This document shows positions 22,205-29,723 of a stretch of DNA of 41,202 bases, in pieces (within the stretch, counting starts at the first letter, position 1; each line of letters begins with the position of its first letter). Origin of the DNA: Candidatus Woesearchaeota archaeon (lineage in GTDB: Archaea > Nanobdellota > Nanobdellia > SCGC-AAA011-G17 > PNOQ01). A program made the position numbers and the translations under genes. The stretch is from the NCBI GenBank assembly GCA_018302135.1, contig JAGWAE010000003.1, forward strand, positions 1 through 41,202, in the 5' to 3' direction. The notes under the pieces were generated by a model. The model ran no database searches, was not told where the DNA came from, and saw only the letters and a program-made list of their open reading frames with translations.

Positions 22205-23393
22205 TTTCTAAATTTAATATTTTAAAAGATTCACTAACAATCCTTGTTTCAAAATCCAAATTCTTTTCTCCTTCTAATTTTTCATTGTCTAAAATTTTAA
22301 TTAATTCCTTTACAATATTTTCATTAATATCATTTTGTTCTAAAATTATTTTTTCTTCAATTTTATCAATACTTCCTTGTTCTAATTCAAAATTTTCAAA
22401 TTCCTTTATTTTCAACCCAGAACTATTCCTAAGAACTACATAAGCACCATTTAATTCCTCATTTAACTTACTAAAATCTATATCTGATAGTTTACCACTT
22501 TCTAAAGTTCCTTCTAATCTTATCAAAACTATTTTTCCAAATATTTCATTTTTATCAATTTTACCTAAAACATAATTTATGACTTGACTAGAATCTTTTC
22601 CATCTAAATTTACAATATAAGAAATAGTATCTTTTAATTTTACAGGAATAAATTCAGATTTTATTTCATTATTTATAAATTCATTAATGAAAAAACCACC
22701 ATGTTTTAATTTTTCCAGTTCAGCAAAATTATTTGGAAATAACGGCCCGGTGTAAACTATTTTACCATATCCTTCTTTGTTTTCATTAAAAACATAATGT
22801 GGATGTCCTCCAGCGTAATAATCAAAACCTTTTGGAAGTATAGCAACAGGCTCAGAAGATATCATAGCCAAATGTTCAGGTTTAAACTCAGTTAAAGTTG
22901 TATGAAACATAAATATTTTTTTAGATTTCTCACTTTCTAAATTAGTTCTATCTAATATTTCATAATAACTTTTTTCTAAACCACCAGATTTACCAAATAG
23001 CCCAGTAATTTTAATTCCAGTTTTAATATCATTAACAAAATTAAGTTTTATTTTATCATCAACATGTTCAAATCTAGCAACATTAATTAATAATCCTGCA
23101 TTTTCCAAAACATCAAGCATTGTTTTACCAGACGGACTATAATCATGACTCCCAGGTATAATGTAACAAGGAATATTATACTCATTTAACTTTTTTAACG
23201 AACTAGTTGTTCTTTTTATCAAATCAATTGATGGCAAAGCTGTATTAAACAAATCTCCAGCTATCAAAACAAAATCAACTTTCTTTTCAATACAAATATT
23301 AATTGATTTATTAAAAGCTTGGATTCCTAACTCTTTTAATTTTAATTCAGACCATCCACCAATATGTGAATCAGCTATATGCGCAAATTTCAT
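22194..23393 (-). CDS. mre11: Mre11 nuclease
   Basis: Manganese-dependent nuclease working with Rad50 at DNA ends. The 399-aa protein shows the calcineurin-like phosphoesterase motifs in order: HIADSHIGG (about 4-12), AGDLFNTA (about 45-52), GSHDYSP (about 81-87; GNHD in most relatives), FHTTL, and GGHPHYVF near 195. Cap and C-terminal parts are diverged. It overlaps rad50 by 11 bases at its end, and lies 2 bases after the deoxynucleoside kinase gene, so the three share an operon read leftwards. Confidence 0.95.
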   Translation of the reverse strand: MKFAHIADSHIGGWSELKLKELGIQAFNKSINICIEKKVDFVLIAGDLFNTALPSIDLIKRTTSSLKKLNEYNIPCYIIPGSHDYSPSGKTMLDVLENAGLLINVARFEHVDDKIKLNFVNDIKTGIKITGLFGKSGGLEKSYYEILDRTNLESEKSKKIFMFHTTLTEFKPEHLAMISSEPVAILPKGFDYYAGGHPHYVFNENKEGYGKIVYTGPLFPNNFAELEKLKHGGFFINEFINNEIKSEFIPVKLKDTISYIVNLDGKDSSQVINYVLGKIDKNEIFGKIVLIRLEGTLESGKLSDIDFSKLNEELNGAYVVLRNSSGLKIKEFENFELEQGSIDKIEEKIILEQNDINENIVKELIKILDNEKLEGEKNLDFETRIVSESFKILNLENDN

Positions 23394-23395
23394 AA

Positions 23396-24037
23396 TTATA
23401 TTTTTCTTTTAATCATGTCTAAAACTATTTCAAGATGACCTGGATTATCCACAAAATTCAAATCAGTAGTAGGGATTATTATGTTTTTTCCATCATAATC
23501 ATTCATAAAATTCATATATAAAAAACCAAGTTCTTCAAGATATGTACTTTTTGGATTAATTAATTGTCTTTCAGTTTCTCTTCCTTTATCCATCTCAAGT
23601 CTTTGTTTTATTCTTTTTCTCAAAGTTCCAACTGAGGCATGAAGTATTACCAAAAGATCTGGTTGTCTTAAAGATTTAGTACACACATCAAAATCATTTA
23701 GATAATCACCATACTTTTCATCAGAAATAAAACCCAAATCATGCAAATGTCTAGCAAATATGCCCCTATCTTCATAAATAGTTCTATCTTGAACTGAACT
23801 TCCATCAAAATACTGCATATCTAAATGCGTAGCTGCCCTACTAAAAAGATAATGTTCTTGTAACAAAAAAGCATATTCTGAAGGTTTTACACCATTCTCA
23901 ACATCTTTATAAAATTTTGACCATAACGGACTTTCCGTACTCTCAACAAATAATCTATAACCAAATCTTTCAGCTATTTTTTTAGCTAAAGTTGTCTTCC
24001 CGCTCCCTATATTTCCTGCTATAGATACAAATGTCAT
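23396..24037 (-). CDS. Deoxynucleoside kinase
   Basis: Salvage kinase of the dNK (dCK/dGK) family, phosphorylating deoxynucleosides with ATP. P-loop GNIGSGKT is at 8-15, and the DRTIYED..IFA motif (family DRSxYED) near 95 and the LID region KRIKQR...R..E near 142-155 are present. Length, 213 aa, is usual. The substrate specificity cannot be read. It leads an operon with mre11 and rad50, two bases ahead of mre11, an unusual pairing. Only a weak TATA-like tract is seen upstream, near 24058. Confidence 0.9.
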   Translation of the reverse strand: MTFVSIAGNIGSGKTTLAKKIAERFGYRLFVESTESPLWSKFYKDVENGVKPSEYAFLLQEHYLFSRAATHLDMQYFDGSSVQDRTIYEDRGIFARHLHDLGFISDEKYGDYLNDFDVCTKSLRQPDLLVILHASVGTLRKRIKQRLEMDKGRETERQLINPKSTYLEELGFLYMNFMNDYDGKNIIIPTTDLNFVDNPGHLEIVLDMIKRKI

Positions 24038-24085
24038 AAGGCAATAAAAACCAAGTAATAAATAAAGTTAATTGTTCTAAGATAG

Positions 24086-24241
24086 CTATTTCTTAATTAT
24101 ATTTTCAGCTCTTTTTATCATATCTTTTTTTAAAGCAATAAAAACTCCACCTTTTTTTCCTTTAACAAATGTAGTTTCTCCTTCCTTGATTATATCAGAC
24201 AATTCATCTGATTCTACATCAATATGTGTTACGCTAGCCAT
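24086..24241 (-). CDS. 51-aa small protein downstream of the RNase J operon
   Basis: The in-frame ATG at 24241, one base past the stop of the upstream gene plus its GGGTAA, is chosen; the reading frame is open up to 24313, but that would overlap the neighbour by 68 bases. The product MASVTHIDVESDELS runs to a basic KKDMIKRAENIIKK end and includes a central KGKKGG turn. It looks like a small soluble beta-alpha domain. No family recognised. It is probably the third gene of the RNase J operon (24458-25798, 24246-24461, this gene). Confidence 0.55.
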   Translation of the reverse strand: MASVTHIDVESDELSDIIKEGETTFVKGKKGGVFIALKKDMIKRAENIIKK

Positions 24242-24245
24242 AGAT

Positions 24246-24461
24246 TTACCCTTTTCGTGAATGTAAACCTTTACGTTTTTCAGCAGCCTCTTTCCATCTC
24301 CTGGCCCGCTCATCTTTCCTCCTTATAACTGAACTTAACACAAAAACAACTATTATCACAGCCCAAAAAATTATAAAATTATAAACTTGAAAAACAAATA
24401 AAAAGAAATTTAACAAAATAAGTACAATTAATAGTAAAGAAATTATTGCATTAGTTTTCAT
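24246..24461 (-). CDS. 71-aa two-helix membrane protein
   Basis: Two nearly continuous hydrophobic segments (about 5-24 and 29-46) are followed by a basic cytoplasmic tail RRKDERARRWKEAAEKRKG. The positive-inside rule puts both ends inside. The start ATG overlaps the RNase J stop by 4 bases (ATGA), which argues for a co-translated membrane tether or helper of RNase J. No family recognised. A small 51-aa gene follows after 4 bases. Confidence 0.6.
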   Translation of the reverse strand: MKTNAIISLLLIVLILLNFFLFVFQVYNFIIFWAVIIVVFVLSSVIRRKDERARRWKEAAEKRKGLHSRKG

Positions 24462-25798
24462 TTTAGATCAATTGTTTTTCCATTTGCCAAAAATTGCAAA
24501 GTTTTACCAGTTTTATAACCTAAAACTTCAGTTAGTTCAGTAATACCTCCAATATGTGCAACATCTCCATGGCTAGGAATTATTATTTCAGGTTTCACCA
24601 AATCAATCATATCTCTAGCATCTTCTCTAGCGCCGTGCCCAGAAACATGAATATCTTTAAAAATTCTAACTCCTTCTTTCATAAATTGTTTTTCTAATTT
24701 TTGTCTATTTTCAATATTAGGAGATACAGGTATAGTTTTACAAGAAAATATTATATGATCATCATGTACAAATTTAAATGGCAATTTTTTACTGCCAATT
24801 CTAGTTAATATAGAACCTGGTTCAGCTTGATTACCTGTACAAACAACTAAATATTTATCTCTGTCCTTTTCAATTTGTTTTAATTTTCTTTCAACTTGTC
24901 TAGCATAAGTAACTATTTCAACATCACTCATAAACCCACCATAACCAGTATTAATTGCAGCCTTAGTATATTTAGCTAAAGATCTACCCAAAAAAACTAT
25001 ATCTCTATCCAATTTTTTCCCAAACTCAACCATACTTTTCAGTCTTGCAATTTGACTAGCAAAAGTAGTCATAATCATAGCATGACCTTCATTATCTGCA
25101 CCAAACATAACATCTTTTAACATTTCTCTAGCAACATTTTCAGAAGGAGTTTTCATAGGTTGATTAGAGTACAAACTATCTAACAATATTGCCCTAACTT
25201 TACCTTGTTTTCCTAATTCTCTAAGCCTATCATAATCTGGTTTTTTTCCAATAACTGGATTATTATCAAACTTAAAATCATTAGTATACAAAACAATTCC
25301 TTCTGGAGTATGAATAGCAACATTAACAACATCTAAAGTTGAATGAGTAGTTCCAATAAATTCCACTTTAATATTTTTAGAAACTTCAACAGTTGACCCA
25401 GCTTTATTGACAATTACTGGGTTCTTTAATCTTAAATTTTCATCTTCAGCCAAGGTGTTCAGAACTTCTATTGTATAAGGAGTTCCGATTATCTTAGTAT
25501 TATAATTTTTTTCTAAGTATGGAATTGCACCAACATGATCCAAGTGGCAATGTGAAGGCACTATTGCTTTAACATTATTTTTAAAAGAACTCAAAGCAGA
25601 ATCATCTGGGATTGCTCCTAATTTCTGTAAACCTTTAACCGTTAAATTTTTTCTATCTCCTCCTTGCTCTTCAAAATCAACAAGACTAGGCAAATAAAAA
25701 CCCATATCTAATATAACAATTTCATCATTATACTTAACCAAAGTCATATTTTTTCCGACTTCGTTATATCCTCCAACACCAATCACTTGCAAACTCAT
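24458..25798 (-). CDS. rnj: Archaeal RNase J (beta-CASP metallo-beta-lactamase)
   Basis: 5'-3' exoribonuclease (beta-CASP family) acting on RNA ends. The metallo-beta-lactamase motif S82-HCHLDH88 sits in an N-terminal MBL domain, with FIGTTHSTLDVV and LYTNDFKFDNNPVI further on. The beta-CASP domain includes RSLAKYTKAAI and VCTGNQAEPGS, ending with SGHGAREDARDMIDLVKPE and IIPSHGDVAH near 405. The 446-aa length suits archaeal RNase J without a long C-terminal part. It heads a three-gene operon with a two-helix membrane protein and a 51-aa protein. No strong TATA element is seen. Confidence 0.94.
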   Translation of the reverse strand: MSLQVIGVGGYNEVGKNMTLVKYNDEIVILDMGFYLPSLVDFEEQGGDRKNLTVKGLQKLGAIPDDSALSSFKNNVKAIVPSHCHLDHVGAIPYLEKNYNTKIIGTPYTIEVLNTLAEDENLRLKNPVIVNKAGSTVEVSKNIKVEFIGTTHSTLDVVNVAIHTPEGIVLYTNDFKFDNNPVIGKKPDYDRLRELGKQGKVRAILLDSLYSNQPMKTPSENVAREMLKDVMFGADNEGHAMIMTTFASQIARLKSMVEFGKKLDRDIVFLGRSLAKYTKAAINTGYGGFMSDVEIVTYARQVERKLKQIEKDRDKYLVVCTGNQAEPGSILTRIGSKKLPFKFVHDDHIIFSCKTIPVSPNIENRQKLEKQFMKEGVRIFKDIHVSGHGAREDARDMIDLVKPEIIIPSHGDVAHIGGITELTEVLGYKTGKTLQFLANGKTIDLK

Positions 25799-25825
25799 AA
25801 TAATTGAAACAGCAAGTTTAGTTTA

Positions 25826-26164
25826 TTAATCTTTCTTTTGATTAAAAGTTAATTTATCTCCAATTTTAAAGTCAAAAGAATTAGGATTAGATTCTATAAT
25901 ATATCTAGGCTTTGATTTAGGTTCTACATATAAATTAAAAGGTTTAACATTCTTTTTTATATCTATCACTTTGTAATTTTCATCCAACCAAACAACATCT
26001 ATACTAAAAAAAACAAATAACATATGAATTGCACCAGAATAGTTTTTCACATCTAAAACCACTGCTTGATTATTTTTTAATTTTCTACTAAACATTAAAC
26101 CTTTAACTGGGTTGATAAACCTAGCATTTTGAACTAAAATTTTATTATTTTTTAGAATTTGCAT
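25826..26164 (-). CDS. DUF192 family protein
   Basis: The 112-aa frame (from ATG 26164; an upstream GTG at 26170 is possible) shows the DUF192 plan: KGLMFSRKL near 25, HMLFVFFSIDVVWLDENYKVI near 49-68, VKPFNLYVEPK near 75 and a C-terminal strand region. Family members are small beta-barrels of unknown activity. A good TATA element (26189-26198, 25-34 bases before the ATG) supports a single-gene transcript. No signal peptide is present, unlike many bacterial members. Confidence 0.85.
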   Translation of the reverse strand: MQILKNNKILVQNARFINPVKGLMFSRKLKNNQAVVLDVKNYSGAIHMLFVFFSIDVVWLDENYKVIDIKKNVKPFNLYVEPKSKPRYIIESNPNSFDFKIGDKLTFNQKKD

Positions 26165-26188
26165 ATTCACTACTAATTAAATAATCAG

Positions 26189-26198
26189 CTTATAAAAG
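26189..26198 (-). promoter_or_regulatory. TATA box of the DUF192 gene
   Basis: Minus-strand AACTTTTATAAGCTG lies about 25 bases before the start codons; the same AT-rich spacer (26171-26246) also serves the divergent 45-aa gene. Confidence 0.55.
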
Positions 26199-26246
26199 TT
26201 ATCTTTTTTCCAAAAAATTTAAAAAATTCTGCAACATATCTAAATT

Positions 26247-26384
26247 ATGGCTGAACTCAATTACGAAGAGGGCGACATATATAGAGAAAGAGATCTATAC
26301 TGTGATGAAGGCACAGAAGAAGCAATGGACAGTGACGCAATAGATAGTGAAGAAGATGGATTCATGCAAGGCTACAATGAATAA
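26247..26384 (+). CDS. 45-aa small acidic protein
   Basis: An ATG at 26247 opens a 46-codon frame. The product is strongly acidic, with AELNYEEGDIYRERDLY, GTEEAMDSDAIDSEED and GFMQGYNE. It has a single Cys and no hydrophobic core, so it may be intrinsically disordered. The C-terminal ending ...DGFMQGY resembles short proteins I have seen in DPANN genomes, but I cannot name a family. A TATA-like AATTTAAAAAATT (26216-26228) lies upstream at leaderless spacing. The base pattern is coding-like, with no internal stops. Confidence 0.7.
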   Translation: MAELNYEEGDIYRERDLYCDEGTEEAMDSDAIDSEEDGFMQGYNE

Positions 26385-26432
26385 ATAAAAAATTTCTTTC
26401 TTAAAACTAGGGTTATCTATCTAAACTCAAAA

Positions 26433-26906
26433 TTAATTTCTCTTTAAATCTCTTATTCTTCCATCATAAAATCCCATTATTGAACGCAGATCTTTCTCAT
26501 CACTTTTTTTTGGATATAATGTTTTACCTATACTATTCAAATAAGCTTCAATTTCAGCTATGTGTTTTCTGTCACTCATATTCATAGGATCAACTCCTAT
26601 TACAAATGGTCTAAACTCGGGTGTAAGTTCTCGCAAGAAATAATGAATTATTTGTTTAGGTTTAGTTAAGTCACCCAAACAAGTGATTTTTCTAGAATAG
26701 TGTAAACAAGTTTCACAATTATTTAAACCAACTCGGAAATTTTCTCTATCAGGAACTTCCTCACTAATTTTTTGCAATATATCTCTAAATGATGCAACAT
26801 CTGTAACAGCATCATCTAATCCCATAGTTCCTCTAGCCCCGTCTATATTAGGACTAAAAAATTGTTTATATCTCATACCCATATGAATTATATCGTATTT
26901 ACCCAT
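26433..26906 (-). CDS. Unassigned 157-aa protein next to rps2
   Basis: No family recognised. Features are a basic N-terminus, FFSPNIDGARGTMGLDDAVTD near 17-37, a Cys cluster NNCETCLHYSRKITCLGD (four Cys within about 20 residues, two as CETC) near 67-84, and an alpha/beta C-terminal end. The Cys group may bind metal, but the C-X2-C...C spacing fits no family I recognise. A TATA element at 26929-26938 (ACTTATAAAAC) lies 23-32 bases before the ATG, so it is separate from rps2. Confidence 0.6.
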   Translation of the reverse strand: MGKYDIIHMGMRYKQFFSPNIDGARGTMGLDDAVTDVASFRDILQKISEEVPDRENFRVGLNNCETCLHYSRKITCLGDLTKPKQIIHYFLRELTPEFRPFVIGVDPMNMSDRKHIAEIEAYLNSIGKTLYPKKSDEKDLRSIMGFYDGRIRDLKRN

Positions 26907-26942
26907 AAAAAATGAAGAATAAAGAATTACTTATAAAACTAT

Positions 26943-27542
26943 TTATTCAGCTGTAAAATCATCAAGAGAAAACTTAAATTCTTTATCACTTTTTATTATT
27001 CCTCTTCTTTTCAAATATTCTTTAGCTAAAACCATAAATATTATTCCTAAACTTTTCTTACCTTTGTTATTACAAGGAATTATTAAATCTAAATTTCTGC
27101 TATCATTATTAGTATCACATAAAGCTATAACAGGTATTCCTAATTTAGAAGCATCAATAACCGCATTCTTATCTGGCCATGGATCAGTAACAATAATTAA
27201 TTTACATTCCATAAAAGTTTCCAAATCAACATTAGTTAAAATTCCTGGGGGATATCTTCCTATAAATGATCTTATTCCTGTAGCGTCAGAAAAAAGTTTT
27301 ACCGCTTTCCATCCATTTTCTCTTCTGCAAGCAACTATAATATCTTTAGGATCAAACTTTGACATTATATTAGCAGCCATATCCAATCTGTTATTTATTT
27401 GTTCTATATTCAAAACAGATAAACCATCTGGTCTTACTTTGTAAATAAACTTAGCCATAAACTTATTTCTAAATTTAGTTCCAATATGCAAACCCGCTTT
27501 CAAGTATTCTTCCAACGGCATTAAAAATTGCTCTTCTGACAT
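26943..27542 (-). CDS. rps2: 30S ribosomal protein S2 (uS2)
   Basis: Small-subunit protein uS2, archaeal size (199 aa from ATG 27542). Marks are LKAGLHIGTKFRNKFMAKFIY, then RPDGLSVLNIEQINNRLD, PPGILTN, IIVTDPWPDKNAVIDASKLGIPVIALCDTNN and IPCNNKGKKSLGII. The frame is open further to TTG 27557, but ATG at 27542 is preferred because the TATA element at 27566-27576 lies about 25 bases before it. The gene sits downstream of enolase with its own promoter; the rpoK-eno-rps2 order is the common archaeal one. Confidence 0.95.
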   Translation of the reverse strand: MSEEQFLMPLEEYLKAGLHIGTKFRNKFMAKFIYKVRPDGLSVLNIEQINNRLDMAANIMSKFDPKDIIVACRRENGWKAVKLFSDATGIRSFIGRYPPGILTNVDLETFMECKLIIVTDPWPDKNAVIDASKLGIPVIALCDTNNDSRNLDLIIPCNNKGKKSLGIIFMVLAKEYLKRRGIIKSDKEFKFSLDDFTAE

Positions 27543-27565
27543 GATTAAAATGGACAAAATTAGCG

Positions 27566-27576
27566 GTTTATAAATC
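27566..27576 (-). promoter_or_regulatory. TATA box of rps2
   Basis: Minus-strand AAAAAGATTTATAAACCGC, 24-34 bases before the ATG at 27542, matches the AAAG-N-TTTATAAA form. Confidence 0.6.
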
Positions 27577-27587
27577 TTTTTGTTTTC

Positions 27588-28760
27588 TTAATTGTTATAT
27601 TTAATCTGGTTCTCAATTTTTATTATCTCTTTTAATTTAACTTCTCGCTCTTCTCCAAATATCCCACATTTAATAATAGGTATTTTAAAACCAATAGCTA
27701 AATGAGAAATCGTTGCATCATTAGTTTCTCCAGACCTATGAGAAATAATTAAGTATAATTTATTTTTATTTGCTTCTTCAATAACTTCTTTAGTGCTAAT
27801 TAAACTACCATTTTGATTTGGTTTTATTATCATTGAATTTATAGACTTATTTTTCAAAGCTAACTTTAATCTTTCCATATTAGTAACTGTCAAATCATCC
27901 CCAGTTATCATACATTTAGTCCCAAATTTATTATTCAATTTAGCAAATCCTTTGAAATCTTCTTCCATCAATGGATCTTCAATATAATGTAATTTATACT
28001 TTTCAATTAGCTCAGAAATATATTCCACTTGTTTTTCGGGATTTAACTTTTTATCTCTATAAATATAATTTTTACCATCAAAAAAACTATTGGCTGCCAC
28101 ATCAATTCCTATTTTTAATTCTATTTTAGTTTCATCTTGAACTTCTGAAACAACTTCTTTTAATAAATCTAAAATTTCTTCTATTTTCAAATTTGGTGCC
28201 CAAGCGCCTTCATCAGTCATTTCAACTTTTAATTTCATTTTTTTTAATTTCTTTTTAACTAATTCATGAGCTAGCTTATTAGCATTCATAGCTTCACTAA
28301 AATTTTTAGAATTAAAAGGTAATAATAAAAATTCTTGGAACTCACAATGATTTTCATTCTTAATGTGTTTTCCACCACCAATAACATTTCCTAATGGCTT
28401 ACTAATTTGTCTTGTATCTTTATCTATTGTTTTCCAAACAGAACCTAAACATTTTAGAACTGCATATTCTAAAGCAATTGTTGGATTTGCTCCAAGATTA
28501 GTTTTATTTACAATTGATTCTATCTTTTTTAAATCATCAAAATTATTAATTTCTAATCCTTCAAGTTCTTTACAATCATTTATGAATTTTATACATTCAT
28601 CTATTTTCAAAACATAATCTTTAGCTTCATATTTACCTTTACTTGCCCCACTTGGCGCACTAGCTTCACCTTTACCCTTATCAGATTTTACCTGAATTTT
28701 AATAGTTTCTTCGCCTCTAGAATTCCTAATTTTTTTAGCTTTCACCTTTTTTATAATCAT
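27588..28760 (-). CDS. eno: Enolase
   Basis: Interconverts 2-phosphoglycerate and PEP, feeding or using PEP synthase products. The 390-aa protein is shorter than most (about 420-430). The N-terminal substrate loop is ASAPSGASKGKYEA; GGGKHI...EFQEFLLLP and TDEGAWAP (GDEGGFAP in most relatives) follow; the metal Asp lies in GIDVAANSFF, the Glu in YIEDPLMEEDF, and the Asp in ITGDDLTVTN. The catalytic Lys is in SMIIKPNQNGSL and the His in SHRSGETND, with IPIIKCGIF at the C-terminal Lys. The key residues are therefore kept despite shifts. A TATA element is at 28781-28790. Confidence 0.93.
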   Translation of the reverse strand: MIIKKVKAKKIRNSRGEETIKIQVKSDKGKGEASAPSGASKGKYEAKDYVLKIDECIKFINDCKELEGLEINNFDDLKKIESIVNKTNLGANPTIALEYAVLKCLGSVWKTIDKDTRQISKPLGNVIGGGKHIKNENHCEFQEFLLLPFNSKNFSEAMNANKLAHELVKKKLKKMKLKVEMTDEGAWAPNLKIEEILDLLKEVVSEVQDETKIELKIGIDVAANSFFDGKNYIYRDKKLNPEKQVEYISELIEKYKLHYIEDPLMEEDFKGFAKLNNKFGTKCMITGDDLTVTNMERLKLALKNKSINSMIIKPNQNGSLISTKEVIEEANKNKLYLIISHRSGETNDATISHLAIGFKIPIIKCGIFGEEREVKLKEIIKIENQIKYNN

Positions 28761-28780
28761 AAATCTGATAGAATTAATTG

Positions 28781-28790
28781 GTTTATAAAA
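28781..28790 (-). promoter_or_regulatory. TATA box of eno
   Basis: Minus-strand TTAATTTTATAAACCAA, 21-30 bases before the ATG at 28760; predicts a leaderless transcript. Confidence 0.55.
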
Positions 28791-28806
28791 TTAACTACGA
28801 GAAGGT

Positions 28807-29424
28807 TCAAATTATCGTATTTTTTCTAGGTATATAGAATTCCTTATTATCAGTAAGATATCCAAATTTAGGAATTACTCTTTTTCCAGATTCATTCCAT
28901 CGAAGCTTAACAGGATTACTATCAAGTCTTAGTGGATCTTCCGTGTTAATTAAGCAAAATACAATTTCTTTTTCTTTCATCACTTTTTCTTTCATCATTT
29001 CTACAAACAACCTGTCCTCCAACTCTTTCAGTGCATTATCTAAACCGCCCATATCTGTTATCGCAGTTAATCCTAATCCAGATTGATGATATCTTTTAAC
29101 TAATTGACTTATACAATTCACATCTGCATCAAAGGGTAAATTTTTTGTATCTCTTCTATCCATAGCTCTAAGGCTTAAAGCATACCTTACAAATTCAGTA
29201 GTTGAAACCGTAACTCGCCTATTAAATATAGAAGAATAGTTACTTTCTCTTTCATCAGGGCCTACAATGAATGAGGAATAGTTAGGAAAACCACGAAAAG
29301 ATGTAATGTAAGGTTTTCCAGTTATAGGATTAGTAGTATTTGTTGCAAGATTTCCCTCATAAACTGTTTTTCTAGGATTCATCTGAACATTTAACTGTGC
29401 TTTTCTTTGCGTGTCTTCATCCAT
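28807..29424 (-). CDS. Unassigned 205-aa protein between rpoK and eno
   Basis: No family recognised. The sequence is soluble and mixed alpha/beta, with INTEDPLRLDSNPVKLRW and FGYLTDNKEFYIP near the end and one Cys in NCISQL and one in FCLINTE. The ATG at 29424 is preceded by GGAG at 7 bases (GTTCGGAGAAAA), a Shine-Dalgarno site, and by a TATA element TATTTATAAAC (29473-29483), about 50-60 bases upstream, giving a leadered message. It interrupts the usual rpoK-eno-rps2 order found in other archaea. Confidence 0.65.
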   Translation of the reverse strand: MDEDTQRKAQLNVQMNPRKTVYEGNLATNTTNPITGKPYITSFRGFPNYSSFIVGPDERESNYSSIFNRRVTVSTTEFVRYALSLRAMDRRDTKNLPFDADVNCISQLVKRYHQSGLGLTAITDMGGLDNALKELEDRLFVEMMKEKVMKEKEIVFCLINTEDPLRLDSNPVKLRWNESGKRVIPKFGYLTDNKEFYIPRKNTII

Positions 29425-29472
29425 TTTTTTCTCCGAACAACATAAATTTTAACAAAATTAGTAAAAATTAGT

Positions 29473-29483
29473 TATTTATAAAC
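29473..29483 (-). promoter_or_regulatory. TATA box of the 28807-29424 gene
   Basis: Minus-strand AAATGTTTATAAATAACT, 49-59 bases before the ATG; the resulting leader of about 25-30 bases contains the GGAG site, unlike the leaderless neighbours. Confidence 0.5.
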
Positions 29484-29513
29484 ATTTCTATTTTGTCACA
29501 ACTAAGAAATAGT

Positions 29514-29531
29514 ACTATAAAAAAATAAAAG
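29514..29531 (-). terminator. Poly-T terminator after rpoK, end of exosome operon
   Basis: Just past the rpoK stop, the minus strand has CTTTTATTTTTTTATAG. A U-rich stretch at this point would end the exosome-rpoK message and separate it from the next gene. Confidence 0.5.
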
Positions 29532-29723
29532 TTAAGGCATAGGCCTTTTAATTGTAATTGGTAAAATATCTTGCTCTAATTCAAGTTTAGCTATTTCTAT
29601 CGTGCTATAATTTATTTTTTTAAGTTCTTCAGGACTTAATTTTAATAAAAGTGGAGCACCCATAGCTAACTGTAATGCTCTAGCACCAATTATTCTAGCT
29701 TTTTCATATTTAGTGTAATTCAT
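29532..29723 (-). CDS. rpoK: RNA polymerase subunit K (omega/Rpb6 family)
   Basis: Small RNA polymerase subunit that helps assemble the enzyme. The 63-aa product has the Rpb6/omega core YEKARIIGARALQLAMGAPLLL and the end ELEQDILPITIKRPMP, at the length usual for archaea. The ATG overlaps the rrp42 stop by 4 bases (ATGA), and GGAG precedes it, so it is the last gene of the exosome operon here. In many archaea rpoK instead sits with rpoN, eno and rps2; here rps2 and eno lie further downstream. Confidence 0.93.
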   Translation of the reverse strand: MNYTKYEKARIIGARALQLAMGAPLLLKLSPEELKKINYSTIEIAKLELEQDILPITIKRPMP

